NCBI GenBank assembly: GCA_964548175.1
Contig: CAZJQS010000010.1
Span: forward strand, 1 to 64,000
Length of the DNA: 64,000 nucleotides
Reading direction: 5' to 3'
From: JANQPA01 sp964548175
Lineage (GTDB): Bacteria > Bacteroidota > Bacteroidia > Chitinophagales > Saprospiraceae
Shown here: positions 63,341-64,000 of the stretch, piece after piece
Layout of the letters: every line of letters begins with the position of its first letter
Numbering within the stretch: position 1 is the first letter of the stretch
Position numbers and translations under genes: made by a program
Notes under the pieces: model-generated
Told to the model about the DNA's origin: nothing
Seen by the model: the letters and a program-made list of their open reading frames with translations, nothing else
Database searches by the model: none

Positions 63341-64000
63341 ATGAAGAAGTACATCTTAGCACTGGACGCCGGCACGACCAGTAACCGAGCCCTATTATTC
63401 GATCAGAACGGAGCTATTGTGGACATTGAACAGCAGGAATTTACCCAGCACTTTCCAAAAGCAGGCTGGGTGGAACACGATCCCAATGAGATCTGGCAAA
63501 CCCAATCGGAAGTGATCCGATCGTTGATCCGAAAAAGCGGAGTTTCCCCCGCCGACATTGCCGCCCTGGGCATCACCAACCAGCGCGAAACTGCTGTGGT
63601 TTGGGATAAGCATACCGGCGAACCCATCTGCAACGCCATCGTCTGGCAAGACAGAAGAACCGCCCGCATCTGCAACGATCTCAAAGATGCCGGACTGGAA
63701 CCTTACGTTCGCGAAAAGACCGGTCTGGTCATCGACGCCTATTTTTCCGGGACCAAAATAAAATGGATACTCGATAATGTGGAAGGCGCCAGAGCTAAAG
63801 CCGACAATGGAGACCTGCTGTTTGGCACGGTAGATACCTGGCTCGTCTGGAAACTCACCGGGGGCAAGGTACACGCTACCGATTACACCAATGTCTCCCG
63901 GACGATGCTTTTTGATATTCAAACTTTAGACTGGGATGACCGTTTACTCCAGGAACTTGGCGTGCCCCGCTCTATGCTTCCGGAAGTACGCATGTCCGCC
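63341..64000 (+). CDS. glpK: Glycerol kinase, 5' part (continues beyond the window)
   Basis: The first 220 codons of a FGGY kinase cut by the window end. ALDAGTTSNRALLFD, LGITNQRETAVVWD and NAIVWQDRRT are the glycerol kinase N-terminal signatures; the full enzyme is about 500 aa. It makes sn-glycerol-3-phosphate from glycerol and ATP. Only 28 bp separate it from the oxidoreductase, so it could be part of the same transcript. Confidence 0.92.
   Translation, partial: MKKYILALDAGTTSNRALLFDQNGAIVDIEQQEFTQHFPKAGWVEHDPNEIWQTQSEVIRSLIRKSGVSPADIAALGITNQRETAVVWDKHTGEPICNAIVWQDRRTARICNDLKDAGLEPYVREKTGLVIDAYFSGTKIKWILDNVEGARAKADNGDLLFGTVDTWLVWKLTGGKVHATDYTNVSRTMLFDIQTLDWDDRLLQELGVPRSMLPEVRMSA

Overview
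The window looks like chromosomal DNA of a Bacteroidota bacterium, most likely a Saprospiria (Lewinella/Phaeodactylibacter-like) lineage. The reasons are: secreted proteins whose signal peptides end in A-Q or carry a lipobox, few Shine-Dalgarno sequences, a TTG-N19-TANNTTTG promoter at 58-87, a short RpoD-type sigma factor, a TPR sensor kinase paired with a LytTR regulator, many Gfo/Idh/MocA and DUF1080 genes, and long perfect palindromes as terminators. The taxonomic call is inference; no rRNA is present. The only RNA gene I can call firmly is a tRNA-Pro(CGG).

Layout. 0-7 kb: a UspA-like protein, a large Asp-box/sortilin-type beta-propeller protein and a GH2 glycosidase. 7-13.5 kb: small housekeeping-type genes (methyltransferase, dienelactone hydrolase, OmpA lipoprotein, QueD-type enzyme, short asparaginase, HD protein, RlmI-type rRNA methyltransferase) interspersed with hairpin repeats. 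13.7-15.6 kb: a secreted CocE/S15-type hydrolase. 16.4-25.3 kb: a sigma-54 enhancer-binding protein converging on a tight seven-gene minus-strand operon. That operon has its own near-consensus sigma-54 promoter and encodes two acidic/cationic bipolar small proteins, an HExxH protein, a large unknown protein, a divergent alpha-oxoamine-synthase-like PLP enzyme, a V8/trypsin-like protease and a TIM-barrel amidohydrolase. This is my best candidate for an undescribed system. 25.4-31 kb: an amino acid permease with an in-frame stop in its last helix, a PepSY-like protein, a decayed DUF885 peptidase, a sigma factor and a candidate small RNA. 31-36 kb: an ABC permease fused to an M1 aminopeptidase, with its ATPase. 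36-41 kb: small stress-type proteins, beta-barrel proteins, the tRNA and an esterase lipoprotein. 41-50 kb: a two-component system, then three tandem secreted toxin-like genes (metzincin with beta-trefoil-like repeats, PI-PLC-like, and a broken MACPF gene) that share domains. 50-64 kb: a glycan/sugar region with a GH3 glucosidase, two DUF1080 lipoproteins, four Gfo/Idh/MocA oxidoreductases (three with Tat-like signals), a TIM-barrel sugar isomerase, a DoxX membrane protein, ribulokinase and the start of glycerol kinase. It fits a periplasmic 3-keto-sugar type glycoside degradation route.

Three copies of a 176-200 bp element with GGGGTTGTGTAAA-type terminal inverted repeats (about 16.0, 36.0 and 52.3 kb) look like a MITE family. 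No CRISPR array, prophage or complete insertion sequence was seen.
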